This document shows positions 1-5,894 of a DNA stretch of 8,032 bases, piece by piece. The stretch is taken from assembly GCA_965652565.1 (NCBI GenBank), contig CBFGWL010000100.1, positions 1 through 8,032 of the forward strand, read 5' to 3'. The DNA comes from RSA11 sp965652565 (GTDB lineage: Bacteria > Actinomycetota > Thermoleophilia > Solirubrobacterales > 70-9). The notes beneath the pieces were generated by a model. That model made no database searches, had not been told where the DNA came from, and saw nothing but the letters and a program-made list of their open reading frames with translations. The position numbers and the translations under genes are program-made. Position 1 is the stretch's first letter; every line of letters starts with the position of its first letter.

Positions 1-2378
1 GGAATCGCGGCCTCGAGCACGTCCTCGACGCGCTCGGCGTAGATGAACTCGAGCTTCGCCCGCTCGTGCTCGGGGATCTCCTCGATGTCGCTGCGGTTGC
101 GCGCCGGGGCGATCACGCGCTTGATCCCGGCCCGCTGGGCCGCCAGGACCTTCTCCTTCAGCCCGCCGACCGGCAGGACCTGCCCGGTGAGCGTCACCTC
201 ACCGGTCATCGCGACGTCGGCCGACACGGGCTCCGAACGGACGAGTGAGACCAGCGCGGTCGTCATCGTCACGCCGGCCGAGGGACCGTCCTTCGGCACC
301 GCGCCGGCGGGCACGTGCAGGTGGATGTCGTTCTTCGCGAACCAATCGTCTGGCAGATCGGGCGCCAGGCGCGCGACGTTGCGCCGCACCCACGAGAGCG
401 CTGCCTGCGCCGACTCGCGCATCACGTCGCCCAGCTGGCCCGTGATGATGAGCCGCCCGTTGCCCGGCATCGCCGTCGCCTCCACGAAGAGCACGTCGCC
501 GCCGACCGGCGTGTAGGCGAGGCCGGTCGCGACGCCGGGATCCTTGGTGCGCCGGCGTGACTCGGCGTAGAAGCGCCGCGGCCCGAGCAGCTCGCGAGCC
601 CGCTTGGCCGAGACGTTCACCTTGCGCTTGACCTTGCCCTCGGCGACCTCGCGGGCGATCTTGCGGCACACGGTGCCGATCTCGCGCTCCAGGTTGCGCA
701 CGCCCGCCTCCCGCGTGTACTCGTCGGCGATCGCGCGCAGCGCCGCGTCCGAGAACGCGATCTGGCTGCGCTTCAGGCCGTTTTCGGCGATCTGCCGCGG
801 CACCAGATAACGCTTGGCGATGTGCAGCTTCTCGTCGAGCGTGTAGCCCGCGAGCTGGATGACCTCCATGCGGTCGCGCAGCGGCCCCGGGATCGTGTCC
901 AGGGTGTTCGCCGTCGCGATGAACATCACCTCGGAGAGGTCGAACGGCAGGTCGAGGTAGTGGTCGCGGAAGCTGTCGTTCTGCGCCGGGTCGAGGACCT
1001 CGAGCATCGCGCTCGCCGGATCGCCGCGGAAGTCCGAGCCCATCTTGTCGATCTCGTCGATCATGAACACGGGGTTGCGGCTGCCCGCGTCGCGCAGCGC
1101 GCGGATGATCGTCCCGGGCATCGCGCCGATGTAGGTGCGGCGGTGGCCGCGGATCTCCGACTCGTCGCGCACGCCGCCGACCGAGATGCGCTCGAACTCG
1201 CGCCCGAGGGCGCGCGCGATGGACTGCCCGAGGCTGGTCTTGCCCACCCCCGGCGGGCCGACGAAGCAGAGGATCGGCCCGTGCGAGCCCGGGTTGAGCG
1301 AGCGCACGGCCAAGTACTCGAGGATCCGGTCCTTGACCTTCTCGAGGTCGTAGTGATCGGCGTCGAGGACCTCGCGGGCGTGGGCGATGTCGAGGTTGTC
1401 CTCGGTGCGCTTCGACCAGGGCAGCTCGACGAGCCACTCCAGGTAGCTGCGGATCACCCCGTACTCGGCCGCCGCCTGCGGCAGGCGCTCGAGCCGCGCG
1501 AGCTCGCGGTCGGCCGCCTTGCGCGCTTCCTCCGGCAGCCCGGCCTCCTCCAGGCGCTCGCGCAGCTCGTTGATCTCAGCCTGCTGCTCGTCGCCCTCCC
1601 CCAGTTCCTGCTGGATCGCCTTGAGCTGCTCGCGCAGGAAGTACTCGCGCTGGCCCTTGTCGATCTCGGACTGGACCTGCGACTGGATCTTGCTGCCGAG
1701 CTGGATCACCTGGAGCTCGCGCGCGAGGATCTCGGCGAGCCGCCGCAGGCGGCGGGTGACGTTCACCTCCTCGAGCAGCTCCTGCTTCTCGGGGGTCGCG
1801 ATCCGCAGGGCGCCGGCGATCAGGTGCGAGAGCGTCGACGGATCGTCGACGTTCGAGACGGCGAGCTGAAGCTCCTCCGGGAGATACGGGATCTGCTCGA
1901 TGATCTCCGTGAACGTGCTCTTGACGCTGTGGGTGAGCGCCTCGAGCTCGGCCGACGGCTCGACCTCATCTGGATAAGACTCGACGCGCGCGACGAGGTA
2001 GGGCTCCTCGGCGACGAAATCCCCGAGCCGGACCCGCTCGCTCACCTGGACGAGGATGCGGATCGTCCCGTCGGGGACGCGGAGCATGCGCGCGATCGAG
2101 CCCACGACGCCGACGTCGTGGACGCCGCCGGGCCCCGGGGTCTCCTCCTCGGGATCGCGCGCGGCCACGAGCACGAGTTGGCGCTCGCCCGAGAGCACGT
2201 CGTTGACGAGCTTCATCGAGCGCTCCTGGCCGATCGCGAGCGGCGTCAGCGTGTCGGGGAACGCGACCATGTCGCGCAGCGGCAACACGGGCAGCGCCGG
2301 GGGAAGGGGTTGATGCTCGCGTACCGCAGCCTCGAGATCGTCGGTGTTCACGACCTCGATCGACGTTGCGCCAGCCAT
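1..2378 (-). CDS. lon: ATP-dependent protease Lon (C-terminus cut by window edge)
   Basis: Lon is a cytoplasmic AAA+ serine protease that unfolds and degrades misfolded and regulatory proteins. The frame is open from an ATG at 2378 to base 1, giving 792 residues, so only a few C-terminal residues are missing (the E. coli enzyme has 784). Visible in order: the N-terminal substrate-binding domain starting near PVLPLRDMVAFP (about 30-41); a coiled-coil linker (about 190-290); Walker A GPPGVGKT at 374-381; Walker B MIDEID with D441/E442; and the protease domain with PKDGPSAG carrying the nucleophile Ser700 and GGLKEK carrying Lys743. The Ser-Lys spacing of 43 equals that of E. coli S679/K722, so the catalytic dyad is intact. 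The start codon shares one base with the hsp20 stop, and the Shine-Dalgarno is weak, so translation is probably coupled to hsp20. No frameshift is seen. The family call is secure. Confidence 0.97.
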   Translation of the reverse strand, partial: MAGATSIEVVNTDDLEAAVREHQPLPPALPVLPLRDMVAFPDTLTPLAIGQERSMKLVNDVLSGERQLVLVAARDPEEETPGPGGVHDVGVVGSIARMLRVPDGTIRILVQVSERVRLGDFVAEEPYLVARVESYPDEVEPSAELEALTHSVKSTFTEIIEQIPYLPEELQLAVSNVDDPSTLSHLIAGALRIATPEKQELLEEVNVTRRLRRLAEILARELQVIQLGSKIQSQVQSEIDKGQREYFLREQLKAIQQELGEGDEQQAEINELRERLEEAGLPEEARKAADRELARLERLPQAAAEYGVIRSYLEWLVELPWSKRTEDNLDIAHAREVLDADHYDLEKVKDRILEYLAVRSLNPGSHGPILCFVGPPGVGKTSLGQSIARALGREFERISVGGVRDESEIRGHRRTYIGAMPGTIIRALRDAGSRNPVFMIDEIDKMGSDFRGDPASAMLEVLDPAQNDSFRDHYLDLPFDLSEVMFIATANTLDTIPGPLRDRMEVIQLAGYTLDEKLHIAKRYLVPRQIAENGLKRSQIAFSDAALRAIADEYTREAGVRNLEREIGTVCRKIAREVAEGKVKRKVNVSAKRARELLGPRRFYAESRRRTKDPGVATGLAYTPVGGDVLFVEATAMPGNGRLIITGQLGDVMRESAQAALSWVRRNVARLAPDLPDDWFAKNDIHLHVPAGAVPKDGPSAGVTMTTALVSLVRSEPVSADVAMTGEVTLTGQVLPVGGLKEKVLAAQRAGIKRVIAPARNRSDIEEIPEHERAKLEFIYAERVEDVLEAAI

Positions 2379-2836
2379 CAGTCGCTGCTCTCGATCTCGA
2401 CCTTCGTCGACACCTGGGCGCGGCGCAGCGGCAGCTCGATGCGCAGGATGCCGTCGTTGTACGAGGCGCGCGCCTCGTCAGCGATCACGTCCGCGCCGAG
2501 CTCGATGACGCGCCGGAACGCGCCCGCCTCGATCTCCATCTGCTGATAGACGCGCCCCTCCGTCTCCGGGACCGCGCGCTCGCCGGCGATGATGAGCTCG
2601 CGGCCGGCGACCTCGAGCGAGACCGAGTCCGAATCGACGCCCGCGAGCTCGGCGACCACCACGGCGCGCGGTGAGCCCTGATCGCAGTAATAGACGTCGA
2701 CGCGCGGGGTGAACCCCGACTGCCCGGGGCGGTTCACGCGAGCCCAGCCACCCTCGGCGAACGGGTCGCCCAAGAGCTCGTCCATCTCGCGGAAGATGCG
2801 CTCGAAGTTCAGCAGCAGATCGCGCTGGCGGCTCAT
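2378..2836 (-). CDS. Hsp20/alpha-crystallin small heat-shock protein
   Basis: This is an ATP-independent holdase chaperone that binds unfolding proteins. From the preferred ATG at 2836 it has 152 residues, typical of bacterial Hsp20. The N-terminal arm is helical (about 1-35). The alpha-crystallin domain (about 43-137) includes PRVDVYY, the AELAGV segment and the conserved ASYNDGILRIELP near its end. The short tail carries a V-x-I motif (VEI, 146-148), the oligomerisation anchor of this family. An in-frame ATG at 2869 would add 11 residues, but homologous proteins usually begin near the MSRQRD-type segment, so 2836 is preferred. Neither start has a good ribosome-binding site. The gene lies 72 bases after the c-di-GMP enzyme and runs directly into lon. 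Neither CIRCE nor the HAIR element of HspR is visible upstream. Family certain; start moderately sure. Confidence 0.94.
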   Translation of the reverse strand: MSRQRDLLLNFERIFREMDELLGDPFAEGGWARVNRPGQSGFTPRVDVYYCDQGSPRAVVVAELAGVDSDSVSLEVAGRELIIAGERAVPETEGRVYQQMEIEAGAFRRVIELGADVIADEARASYNDGILRIELPLRRAQVSTKVEIESSD

Positions 2837-2908
2837 CGGAGCAAGCTTAGATAAAGCGCGCGGGCGCATGGGCGGGACGACGAGCCGATCGGCGCCGGGG
2901 GTGGCCGC

Positions 2909-4636
2909 TCAGACCGCGCGCGCCGAGCGCCGGGCGAGCGCCGGGTCGAAGCGGCGGGTCGGGCCGAGATCGAGATCGTCGGGGTAGCGCGCCCGCGAGT
3001 ACAGGAAACCCTGGGCATAGCGGCAGCCGAGCGCGCGCAGCTCCTCCGCCTGCCGCTCGGTCTCCACGCCCTCGGCGACCACCTCGACGCCCAGCTCCCC
3101 GGCCAGCGAGAGCACCGCCGCCACGATCGCGCGATCGTCGGGGTGCTCGGCGACCCCCTCGATGAAGCTGCGGTCGATCTTCATCTGATCGAGGCTCAGC
3201 TCGCGCAGCATGCCCAGCGAGGAGGGGCCGTCGCCGAAGTCGTCGAGCGCGACGCGCACGCCCAGGCGGCGTAGCTCGTCGAGGGTGGCGGCGAGCGCTT
3301 GCCGGTCCTCCACCAGGGTCGTCTCCTTGATCTCCAGGCAGAGCGCGTCGGCCGCGAGCCGGTAGCGCTCGAGCACCCCCGCCACGATCTCGGCGGCGTC
3401 GTTGCGCACGAGCTGCTGCAGCGAGACGTTCACCGAGACGTAGACGTCGCGGCCCTCCCCGCGCCAGGCGGCGACCTGCTCGCAGGCGCGCTCCAGGACG
3501 AAGCGGTCCACCGCCGCCAACAGACCAGCTTGCTCGGCGACCGGCATGAACTCGCCGGGCGCGACCAGCCCGCGCGACGGGTGCGCCCAGCGCACGAGCG
3601 CCTCGCAACCCTGCGTCTGACCATCGGCGAGCGCGACCACTGGCTGGTAGTGCACGCGCAGCTCATCGCGTTCGAGCGCCTCGCGCAGCTCGCCCTCCAG
3701 GGCGATCCTCGCGGCGAGCTCCGCGCGCATCTCCTCGCCGAAGACCTCGATGCGCGCGCGCCCGTTCTCCTTGGCGCGGTACATCGCGAGGTCCGCCTGC
3801 ACGAGCAGCTCGTCGGCGAGGTAGTCGGCCTCCGGCCCGAACGGCGCGATGCCGATCGAGACGCTCACCGTGCGCTCACGGCCGGCGATGCGCACCGCCG
3901 AGTGCCGGCGGGCGGCATCCAGCAGCTCGCCGGCGACCCGGCGCGCGTCCGGCAGGGAACAGTCAGCGAGGACCACCGCGAACTCGTCGCCGCCCAGGCG
4001 GGCGAGCGTGTCGGTGGCGCGCAGACGGTTGCGCAGCCGCTCGGCGATCCTGCTGAGCAGGGCATCGCCCGCCGCGTGCCCGAGCGAGTCGTTGATGTCC
4101 TTGAAGTGGTCGAGGTCGAGGACCAGGACGGCCCCCGGCTCGCCGGTGCGCTTGCTGTGGGCGACCTCCCGGCGCAGCTCCTCCATGAACCGCCGCCGGT
4201 TGAAGAGCCCCGAGAGCGGGTCGTGGTTGGCCAGGTGCCACAGGTACTCGTCGTCGCGCTCGGCTCCCGTGACGTCCTGGATCGTCCCCACCAGGCGCGC
4301 GTCGGGATCGCCGCGCCGGCCGATCGGCGCTCCGCGCACGAGCAGCGTCCTCCCCTCGCCGTTCGGCAGCGTCACCCGGTAGCGGTGGGTGAAGGCCTCC
4401 CAGCGCTGGCCGGCGGCCTCGAGCGCCCCCAGCAAGCGGGTGAGCTCGGCGGGGCGCAGCACGCGGTGCAGCGTGGCGTTCGCGTCGGTCTCACCGGCGA
4501 CGGGCGCGACCCCGTGCAAGGAGTAGAGCCCGCGGGACCAGTGCATCCTGCCTGGGCCGATCTCGTACTCCCACGAGCCGTGATCCTCCTGATCACGTCG
4601 GTCGGTTCGCGAATCCATCAACGAGGGACCCATCAT
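2909..4636 (-). CDS. PAS-GGDEF-EAL cyclic-di-GMP synthase/phosphodiesterase
   Basis: A soluble 575-residue protein with both c-di-GMP synthesis and breakdown domains and no membrane segment or signal peptide. A PAS-like sensor fold (about 20-127) ends in the usual GTIQDVT strand. The GGDEF domain (about 130-300) has an intact GGDEF active site at 215-219. It also has an RxxD product-inhibition site, R206-D209, at exactly the spacing of PleD. The EAL domain (about 313-555) keeps the expected metal and catalytic residues, aligned to RocR by spacing: E345 (EAL), N403, E435, E438, D465/D466, K486 and E522. Loop 6 reads DFGDGPSS instead of the usual DFGTGYSS. Both activities therefore look possible, with the PAS domain choosing between them; this is inference. 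The start is the first of two adjacent ATGs, and an ATG at 4618 is an alternative. A GAGGGG lies 11 bases upstream of the chosen start. Confidence 0.95.
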   Translation of the reverse strand: MMGPSLMDSRTDRRDQEDHGSWEYEIGPGRMHWSRGLYSLHGVAPVAGETDANATLHRVLRPAELTRLLGALEAAGQRWEAFTHRYRVTLPNGEGRTLLVRGAPIGRRGDPDARLVGTIQDVTGAERDDEYLWHLANHDPLSGLFNRRRFMEELRREVAHSKRTGEPGAVLVLDLDHFKDINDSLGHAAGDALLSRIAERLRNRLRATDTLARLGGDEFAVVLADCSLPDARRVAGELLDAARRHSAVRIAGRERTVSVSIGIAPFGPEADYLADELLVQADLAMYRAKENGRARIEVFGEEMRAELAARIALEGELREALERDELRVHYQPVVALADGQTQGCEALVRWAHPSRGLVAPGEFMPVAEQAGLLAAVDRFVLERACEQVAAWRGEGRDVYVSVNVSLQQLVRNDAAEIVAGVLERYRLAADALCLEIKETTLVEDRQALAATLDELRRLGVRVALDDFGDGPSSLGMLRELSLDQMKIDRSFIEGVAEHPDDRAIVAAVLSLAGELGVEVVAEGVETERQAEELRALGCRYAQGFLYSRARYPDDLDLGPTRRFDPALARRSARAV

Positions 4637-4653
4637 CGCAGCACGTACCCCTC

Positions 4654-4668
4654 GGTCGGATTCCGACC
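4654..4668. promoter_or_regulatory. 15-bp palindrome upstream of the GGDEF-EAL gene
   Basis: The site reads GGTCGGA-T-TCCGACC, a perfect inverted repeat with 7-base arms and one central base. It ends 18 bases before the preferred start codon of the c-di-GMP enzyme, just upstream of its GAGGGG ribosome-binding-like sequence. The near absence of a spacer suits a protein operator better than an RNA hairpin, though the transcript could form a 5-bp stem. No matching known operator is recognised. Confidence 0.4.
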
Positions 4669-4682
4669 CCCCATTCGGGGGT
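4666..4682 (-). terminator. GC hairpin after the four-cysteine gene, possible U-less terminator
   Basis: ACCCCC and GGGGGT form a perfect 6-bp stem around a 5-base loop, 15 bases past the stop codon of the four-cysteine protein on the minus strand. No T-run follows, so it would be an actinobacterial-type terminator or a leader hairpin of the next gene. It shares three bases (4666-4668) with the adjacent palindrome, so the two structures cannot both form. Confidence 0.35.
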
Positions 4683-4697
4683 GAGCCGCCGGCCGCG

Positions 4698-4976
4698 TCA
4701 GGCGGCGCGCACTAGCAGCGCAGGCTGGCGCGGCGGCGCTAGGCCCTCCGGGCTGTCGGGCCGGAAGGTCGAGCAGGGCGAGTCCAGATCCAGCGCGCAG
4801 AGCTGGTTGCGATGAAAGAAGCAATCGGCACACGTGGGCTTGCCGCGGCGACCGCGCTCGGTCACGCGCTTCGTAAGCCCCACCGCCTGCATGAACGCCT
4901 CATGGCGATCGTCGCGCCTCTTCACTCGTTTCACTGCCCCTCGTTCGATTGACTTGGACCCTGCGGCGCCGATCAT
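4698..4976 (-). CDS. Small basic protein with CX2CX7CX7C motif, unknown function
   Basis: I do not recognise this gene as a named family. From an ATG at 4976 it encodes 92 residues. A basic N-terminal half (KRVKRRDDRHEAFMQ, about 16-30) is followed by a region with four cysteines at 49, 52, 60 and 68, spaced CX2CX7CX7C. Around them are CADCFFHRNQLC and PCSTFRPD. Such spacing suggests a small zinc- or iron-sulfur-binding fold; the metal is not determinable. The protein ends in a short proline-rich tail. The start is uncertain: the frame stays open to 5069; a GTG at 4934 preceded by GAGGGG would give 78 residues; and the ATG at 4976 lies inside an inverted repeat. All starts keep the cysteines. 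High third-position G+C matching the neighbours, and the conserved-looking cysteine pattern, support a real gene. It lies upstream of the c-di-GMP enzyme on the same strand and is divergent from the hydroxylase. Confidence 0.68.
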   Translation of the reverse strand: MIGAAGSKSIERGAVKRVKRRDDRHEAFMQAVGLTKRVTERGRRGKPTCADCFFHRNQLCALDLDSPCSTFRPDSPEGLAPPRQPALLVRAA

Positions 4977-5004
4977 GGCACCCCCGCGAGCACCCCGCAG
5001 GGTC
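4957..5004. repeat. 10-bp perfect inverted repeat in the divergent region
   Basis: GACCCTGCGG (4957-4966) and CCGCAGGGTC (4995-5004) are exact inverted copies separated by 28 bases. The loop contains GGTGCC and GGCG, which can nest a second stem on the minus-strand transcript and would put the ATG at 4976 in the apical loop. If the four-cysteine gene starts at GTG 4934 instead, this is a 5' leader hairpin. Function unknown. Confidence 0.45.
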
Positions 5005-5074
5005 GGATCTCGCAAATCGCTGGAAAAAGATTTCGCGCGTCCGGAAGGCCGCGCGGGGACACCCCCCAAATGTC

Positions 5075-5088
5075 TTAGGGCGCCCTAA
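5075..5088. promoter_or_regulatory. Perfect 14-bp palindrome, candidate operator
   Basis: TTAGGGCGCCCTAA is a perfect uninterrupted palindrome, with TTA/TAA ends that stand out in G+C-rich DNA. It covers the place where the -35 element would sit for the TACAAT box at 5108-5113. A bound dimeric protein here would compete with or contact RNA polymerase. I cannot assign a regulator. Confidence 0.5.
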
Positions 5089-5107
5089 TTCGACCGCTGT
5101 GCAGCGC

Positions 5108-5113
5108 TACAAT
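5108..5113 (+). promoter_or_regulatory. -10 box TACAAT, probable leaderless promoter
   Basis: TACAAT differs from the TATAAT consensus at one base and ends 7 bases before the ATG at 5121. The expected transcription start therefore falls at or one base before the start codon. No Shine-Dalgarno sequence precedes this ATG, consistent with a leaderless mRNA, which is common in Actinomycetota. The -35 at 17-base spacing (CTAATT, 5085-5090) is poor, which suggests activator dependence or a -10-driven promoter. Confidence 0.55.
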
Positions 5114-5120
5114 CCGCCCG

Positions 5121-5744
5121 ATGGCTACCGATCGAACCGCGCGACTGAGCGCATCACCCCCGCTGTTCCGTAGTCGTTTCCTGGACTTCTTCTCCCGGAT
5201 CCACCCGGTCGTCCCGGCGTTGATCTACGGACCGATCATCGTCGCGCTGATCGTGCTGGGTGTGAATCGGAGCCTGGGTGCGGTCGAGACGGTTCTGCTG
5301 GTGTTGGCCGGCGTCGCCTTCTGGACGCTCGCCGAGTATTGGCTGCACCGCAAGCTCTTCCACTGGGAGCCCGATCACCCGATCGGCTCGCGCCTGCACT
5401 TCATCATCCACGGGGTCCATCACGACCACCCGAACGACAAGCTCCGGCTCGTGATGCCTCCAGCGGCGAGCCTCCCGCTCGCGGCGCTCTTCTTCGGGGC
5501 TTTCTGGCTCGTGCTCGGCGCGCCGACGGTGTTCCCGTTCTTCGGGGGCTTTCTGATCGGCTACCTGATGTACGACTACACGCACTACTACCTGCATCAC
5601 TTCGTCCCGAAGTCGAAGCTGGGCAAGAAGCTGCGCGAGCAGCACATGCGCCACCACTTCCAGGACCACAGGTACGGGTTCGGCGTTTCGACCCCGATCT
5701 GGGACTACGTGTTCCGTACGCTGCCGCGCAAGCGTCGGCGCTGA
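5121..5744 (+). CDS. Fatty acid 2-hydroxylase-like membrane di-iron enzyme
   Basis: A 207-residue integral membrane protein of the fatty acid hydroxylase/sterol desaturase superfamily, closest by motif layout to fatty-acid 2-hydroxylases (FA2H/Scs7 catalytic domain without cytochrome b5). Hydrophobic segments lie at about 30-50, 55-75, 112-134 and 137-152. The metal-binding histidine clusters are all present: HRKLFH (76-81), HGVHHDH (97-103), HYYLHH (155-160) and HMRHH (175-179) with H183. The C-terminal GVSTPIWDYVFRT is characteristic. Expected chemistry is oxygen-dependent hydroxylation of a fatty acyl chain at C2, affecting membrane lipids; the substrate is inferred. The start is fixed by the promoter geometry and the lack of a ribosome-binding site. 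A basic tail (RKRRR) would lie on the cytoplasmic side. Other superfamily reactions, such as carotene hydroxylation, are possible but fit less well. Confidence 0.9.
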   Translation: MATDRTARLSASPPLFRSRFLDFFSRIHPVVPALIYGPIIVALIVLGVNRSLGAVETVLLVLAGVAFWTLAEYWLHRKLFHWEPDHPIGSRLHFIIHGVHHDHPNDKLRLVMPPAASLPLAALFFGAFWLVLGAPTVFPFFGGFLIGYLMYDYTHYYLHHFVPKSKLGKKLREQHMRHHFQDHRYGFGVSTPIWDYVFRTLPRKRRR

Positions 5745-5796
5745 CGCGAGTCAGGGTCACAGCCCCCGGGAGGGGTTACTCAAGCGGTAGGGACAA

Positions 5797-5812
5797 TCAC
5801 CCACACGGGTGA
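5797..5812. repeat. 6-bp inverted repeat TCACCC-ACAC-GGGTGA
   Basis: A perfect 6-bp stem with a 4-base loop, about 55 bases after the hydroxylase stop. It could be a weak U-less terminator for that gene or part of the downstream leader. No T-run follows. Confidence 0.4.
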
Positions 5813-5817
5813 CCCGA

Positions 5818-5844
5818 ACCGTTACAGTCTGGTTGCGTAACGGT
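5818..5844. repeat. 8-bp inverted repeat ACCGTTAC / GTAACGGT
   Basis: The arms are 5818-5825 and 5837-5844, with an 11-base spacer. The arm-spacer-arm form suits either an operator for a dimeric protein or an RNA stem. The right arm shares CGGT (5841-5844) with the next hairpin, so in RNA only one of the two can form fully. Confidence 0.5.
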
Positions 5845-5860
5845 GCGAGTCCTCGCACCG
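5841..5860. repeat. 8-bp stem CGGTGCGA / TCGCACCG with GTCC loop
   Basis: A perfect 8-bp G+C-rich stem with a 4-base loop, ending 22 bases before the ribosome-binding site of the winged-helix gene. It is stable enough to act as a 5' UTR hairpin or attenuator-like element, or as an operator for autoregulation. Its centre lies about 19.5 bases from that of the overlapping upstream repeat. Confidence 0.55.
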
Positions 5861-5882
5861 CTGCCCTCCCCCCGAATATCTG

Positions 5883-5888
5883 AAAGGA
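5883..5888 (+). promoter_or_regulatory. Ribosome-binding site AAAGGA of the winged-helix gene
   Basis: AAAGGA lies 6 bases before the ATG at 5895, good Shine-Dalgarno spacing, and fixes that start. Unlike the leaderless hydroxylase gene upstream, this gene clearly has a 5' leader, so the inverted repeats before it may be transcribed. Confidence 0.75.
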
Positions 5889-5894
5889 CGAACG

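Larger units (their letters stand above)
5768..5870 (+). ncRNA. Candidate structured leader closed by a 7-bp stem
   Basis: GGGAGGG (5768-5774) is exactly complementary to CCCTCCC (5864-5870). Between them lie three perfect inverted repeats: TCACCC/GGGTGA (5797-5812), ACCGTTAC/GTAACGGT (5818-5844) and CGGTGCGA/TCGCACCG (5841-5860). The 5' part, from GGAGGGGTTACTC through AAGCGGTAGGG, resembles the acceptor/D-arm start of a tRNA, and GCGAGTCC resembles a T-loop. No proper anticodon loop exists. If transcribed, this would be a branched 5' leader or a small RNA ending 24 bases before the winged-helix gene. It matches no riboswitch class I can name. Structure is seen; RNA identity is inference. 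Confidence 0.35.

Noticed and set aside
199..1437. Long minus-strand open frame in another phase of lon
   Set aside because: Arginine/alanine/proline-rich out-of-frame translation of the lon coding sequence. The true lon frame with Walker and Ser-Lys motifs covers the same bases.
822..2546. Long plus-strand open frame opposite lon and hsp20
   Set aside because: Its translation is a monotonous D/R/V/L/E-rich mirror of G+C-rich codons with no domain. The minus strand encodes unmistakable Lon and Hsp20.
2836..2862. Leaderless promoter for hsp20 (TAAGCT 7 bases before ATG 2836)
   Set aside because: The spacing mimics the hydroxylase promoter, but TAAGCT is a weak -10 match and no -35 is visible. 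Not enough to call.
2884..2893. 10-bp palindrome GCCGATCGGC after the GGDEF-EAL stop
   Set aside because: Short and made of common G+C-rich/GATC words, likely chance; no loop or T-run to act as a terminator.
3299..4684. Plus-strand open frame opposite the GGDEF-EAL gene
   Set aside because: Antisense shadow of a gene with complete, family-specific motifs; no recognisable domain of its own.
5154..5669. Minus-strand open frame opposite the hydroxylase
   Set aside because: It reads as a complement of the hydroxylase codons (V/E/R/H-rich) with no ribosome-binding site; the plus strand carries the histidine clusters.
5769..5868. A tRNA gene (Tyr/Leu/Ser-like 5' end GGAGGGGTTACTC)
   Set aside because: No 5-bp anticodon stem with a 7-base loop and T33 can be drawn, the T-loop lacks TTC, and no CCA-like end follows. 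At best it is a tRNA-like or decayed element.
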